Source: Cloeon dipterum (Eukaryota; Arthropoda; Insecta; Ephemeroptera; Baetidae). Taken from it: a stretch of 64,000 nucleotides of DNA. Below the pieces are notes generated by a model. It was not told where the DNA came from and did no database searches. It saw only the letters and a list, made by a program, of their open reading frames with translations. Position 1 is the stretch's first letter. Each line of letters starts with the position of its first letter. The stretch spans positions 19,348,545 to 19,412,544 of the forward strand of contig NC_088790.1 of assembly GCF_949628265.1 (NCBI RefSeq), in the 5' to 3' direction. The translations under genes and the position numbers were made by a program. Below, one piece after another: positions 61,101-64,000 of the stretch.

Positions 61101-63586
61101 TTAATTTTGAATTTTCAAAAAGGTCGCGAAAGGTGACCTTGACCTTTGATCTGCGAGTTGCAAAGTTGTTCAGAATCGAAAACTAGTTTAGGCGGTGAAA
61201 ATTTTAAGGGGATACCTCAACGCATACAAAAGTTGCAGTCCTCCATTAATTAACAGAATTCGTTTTTTGAGGAATTTTGAGATACCGAACAAATAGGGAG
61301 CGCCCCCCATTCCTATACTTCAAACTTTGAATTTTACTATCTTTTAACGAGTGCTTTCAGCAAATATAATTGTCACGTATATATATTTCAACGCCAAAAA
61401 ATCGCGTCCAATCGACCTTCCGGTTCGTGTAGAACTGCTCATTTTTCCTTTCATTGAGGATCAAAAGCAAAGAAACGACTGACAAAATCATTACCCTGTT
61501 TTTAATTCAATTCTTACACCTAAAAACATTGACTGTAAAAACACTACTTGCCTTGTTATGATTGAACCGTGGGGATAGCATGAAACCTCTAAATTATTAT
61601 CTATCAGTGAGCTTTCATAACATCAACATAGTGACATTTGAATCACATGACGAAAAATTTCAGTGATATTTCAAATAACCAAATGATGTTCACGATTCTG
61701 GGCTACTACTCGCGTAAGAAAGCATTATTTGTTTTATTTATTTATATAATTTATCTTTCTGCGCAACTCTGACAAACGCTCTTTTCATTTCATCTCATTA
61801 TTTATTTTTCCTTTGACATGTGTTCTTTTCCTATTCAAGAGTCAACGCACTGAAAACTGGAATCATCTTTAAAAATCATCATAATTTTTAAGCGTGTTTC
61901 CAAAATTCTATTCAAATAACCACCTATTGTTTGAATGAGCCTGTTAAAAAATTTATCTTGTGATTTTGTGAAAGTTGTGGCAATCTCAAGTTCTGTGGTG
62001 TCCTTTTTTGAACGTACAATAGGCACACCAATTAATTTAATGCCATGAGTCGGTTGAATCAAGTGTTCACACTTAATGATTGGCTTTTCCGTCAGTTAAA
62101 TATTCTTGGTGATTTTTCCAGTAATTTATATTTTTCCTTGTCGAAATTTGTTTCTCTTTCTCTGTTCCAGACAACAACTTGTACGAGAAACTAACAGAAT
62201 ATGTGCTGAGTGAGGAGCAGCTTCAAGCCAATGGTTTTCCAAGGCCTGGGGAGAACGGCGAGGCATCCTTCATTGATGATCCTATGCGGAGAAAAGCGAA
62301 GCAAATTCAGCCCGTTCACAAGAATGAAAGGATTTGCGAAAGATGCCACACTCTGTACAAGGTCAATGAATTTGGAATGCCAAGAAAGCTGGACACTGAT
62401 GAGCTGTGCATTTTCCACCCAGGAAAGGCATTCAAGTTAAGAGGTAATTCAAGTGGCTATACATTACTCAATTGTTGATTCTTTTATGTTTATATAAAAT
62501 ATGCGCATTCCTTGAAAATAAAAAATATTATTTGAAAATTAGGAAACCGTGAATTTATACAAAATCATAAAAAATTGCTGCAAGTTTGAGGCGCTGGTTG
62601 ATTTAGGAAAATGCTTTTTCAGATAATTTCCTAAATTTTAAAGCTAGCGCTAGCCTATTTAGAAGAAACTTAATGGTGCTTAATGAGAAATGAAAATTAA
62701 CTAATTGTCAAATACGTTTTTTCCTTGAAGAGTTCAAAGGCGACCTGACGTACATTTGCTGTAAAAAGAATGCCTCGACTGAAGGGTGTGAGGCACACAT
62801 TTACCACGTTTCCGACAACCCACATTTCAATCACAAGAAAGGATTCGTTTCAACTGCGAAAAACAGCGGGAAAGACCGGAAAAAGGTGTACGCACTAGAT
62901 TGTGAGATGTGCATGACGATTAACGGCTCTGAGCTGACTCGTGTTACCGTCGTTGACGACAGCAATAAAATCGTGTACGACACTCTGGTGCTTCCACGTG
63001 TTCCCATCATTGATTATGTTACAAAGTAAGTGATTTTCAAACGTATTCCTCACACAGTGACTCACTATTTTTGCTGATTTACAGGTACAGTGGCATCACT
63101 AAGGAGCTCCTTGAGGCAGGACCTACCAAGTCGCTGAAGGACGTTCAGAGGGACCTTTTGAAACTGTTCCAGCCTGACACAATTTTGATTGGACACAGTC
63201 TCCACAGCGACTTTAGAGCTCTCAAGGTATAATACTAAATATTTTCTGTACTATAAATTCCAAACTGTATATAAGTAAATTTTAAAAGATGAATTTAAAA
63301 TAATTTACTCTGCGTGATGTTTTTCAGCTTATCCATGACAGAGTGATCGACACGAGTATAGTTTTTCCGCACCATGACTCAGAAAAGCGATTGTCGCTGC
63401 GGAAATTGGCTGGGATGCAACTTAGTCGGATCATCCAGGAAAACGGTAATCTTGTATTATTATTGTGTAATTTCATAACTCATTCGAATTATTATAAATG
63501 CAGAAAGCGGGCATGACAGCGCCGAAGATGCGATAACGTGCATGGACATCATGCGGGCGAAAGTTGGAGAAAAACCGATTCGTTAG
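58143..63586 (+). CDS. REXO1: RNA exonuclease 1 homologue (REXO1, DEDDh family)
   Basis: Thirteen exons: 58143-58239, 58509-58816, 58881-59210, 59322-59552, 59602-59673, 59728-59796, 59855-59992, 60369-60498, 62171-62443, 62731-63025, 63085-63226, 63328-63445, 63504-63586 (761 aa; human REXO1 is about 1221). The first exon encodes a CCCH zinc finger (Cys13-X7-Cys21-X4-Cys26-X3-His30) as at the human N-terminus. A long Ser/Lys-rich disordered region follows, with a SUMO-interaction-like IIVLSDDD at 229-236. A conserved YEKLTEYVLSEEQL helix and a Cys/His zinc site (ICERC, CC, C, H) precede the exonuclease domain. Its DEDDh residues are Asp606 and Glu608 (LDCEM), Asp690 (HSLHSDF), His738 and Asp743 (HDSAED). 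It should be a 3'-5' RNA exonuclease; human REXO1 binds Elongin A. The protein is nuclear by composition. Intron 8 carries a foldback transposon. Confidence 0.95.
60103..60122 (+). repeat. (AAAT)5 microsatellite
   Basis: Five perfect AAAT units in the seventh REXO1 intron. Confidence 0.9.
60590..61440. mobile_element. Foldback-type MITE with ~190-bp terminal inverted repeats
   Basis: The left arm (60590 to about 60785) and the right arm (about 61248 to 61440) are inverted copies that align along their whole length, starting GAGCAGTTCT and sharing GGTCGATTGGAC, TCTCAAAATTCCTC and AAACGAATTCTGTTAAT. The outer ends are flanked on both sides by ATTT, a possible 4-bp target duplication. The 460-bp core has one 88-codon open frame with no resemblance to a transposase. 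It is therefore a non-autonomous DNA transposon whose superfamily I cannot name. It accounts for half of REXO1 intron 8 (60499-62170). Confidence 0.85.
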
Positions 63587-64000
63587 CCAGCAAACCATAT
63601 CAAATGGAGTGTCGATCTCATTTTGTCGCGTTTTCTTTCTTTTGTCAGCTTTAATTTCGTAATTACTGAGTGCGAGGAAAAGGATTGTGAGACTTATCAG
63701 GCAGCTTAACTTTGATCGTAATTAGTTTTATAATAAGTGAAAATTTCCTAGCCTATACTGTCATTAAGCGATTGTATTACCAGTATTGACTTTTACAAGT
63801 CATTAAGCATTGCTGTGTTGAAAATTTGAAGCTGTTCACTTCCAGCGCGATAACACTGTATAACCCATGTCACATTATTCTGTTGCATCCTAATTTTCAC
63901 TTCATTGACACGATTAACTCCTAACTTGGGTTCATGATCATAATGAAAGCAACGCGCCTTGTGATTTTCACTGCTCATACTGATAAACCAGATCAACTGG
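63587..64000 (+). other. REXO1 3'UTR and downstream sequence
   Basis: AT-rich non-coding DNA after the REXO1 stop. No canonical AATAAA is visible before the window ends, so the transcript end is not placed. Confidence 0.5.

Overview
The window is nuclear DNA from an arthropod, most likely an insect. All ten genes are split by short, AT-rich GT-AG introns, the protein set is typically animal, and the first gene is the ecdysone-response ETS factor E74. A KDM7/PHF8-type demethylase is present, a family absent from Drosophila, so the source is probably not a drosophilid. I cannot name the species. Every gene model below was built by reading splice sites by hand; in all nine complete models the exon lengths sum to an exact multiple of three.

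Layout, left to right: (1) 1-4,570, the last three coding exons and 3'UTR of E74 (+). (2) 5,067-10,991, an 18-exon KDM7/PHF8 histone demethylase (+). (3) 12,672-36,519, a RERGL-type atypical Ras GTPase (+) with a 17.6-kb first intron. (4) 37,113-42,043, MYBBP1A (-), which meets gene 3 tail to tail. (5) 44,044-46,421, the SH2-SH3-SH3 adaptor CRK (-), whose second intron holds a GC-rich, possibly structured island. (6) 47,384-49,114, SIRT6 (-). (7) 50,689-53,132, a membrane-anchored ENPP4/5-like ectophosphodiesterase (-). (8) 53,810-55,784, an acyl-protein thioesterase (+), divergent from gene 7. (9) 56,839-57,442, PDCD5 (-), convergent with gene 8. (10) 58,143-63,586, the RNA exonuclease REXO1 (+), divergent from gene 9.

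Mobile or repeated DNA is sparse: an 851-bp foldback element with ~190-bp inverted ends in a REXO1 intron, two diverged copies of a short inverted-repeat element (RERGL 3'UTR and a thioesterase intron), two small minisatellite-like tracts and a few microsatellites. I saw no tRNA, rRNA, CRISPR or bacterial-type features.

The genes do not form an operon-like pathway. Several products (KDM7/PHF8, MYBBP1A, SIRT6) act in chromatin or the nucleolus in other animals, but shared location is weak evidence of shared function. The points most worth following are the altered PHD reader of KDM7, the degenerate switch II of the RERGL GTPase, a likely soluble ENPP isoform made by intronic polyadenylation, the GC-rich island in the CRK intron, and the foldback element.
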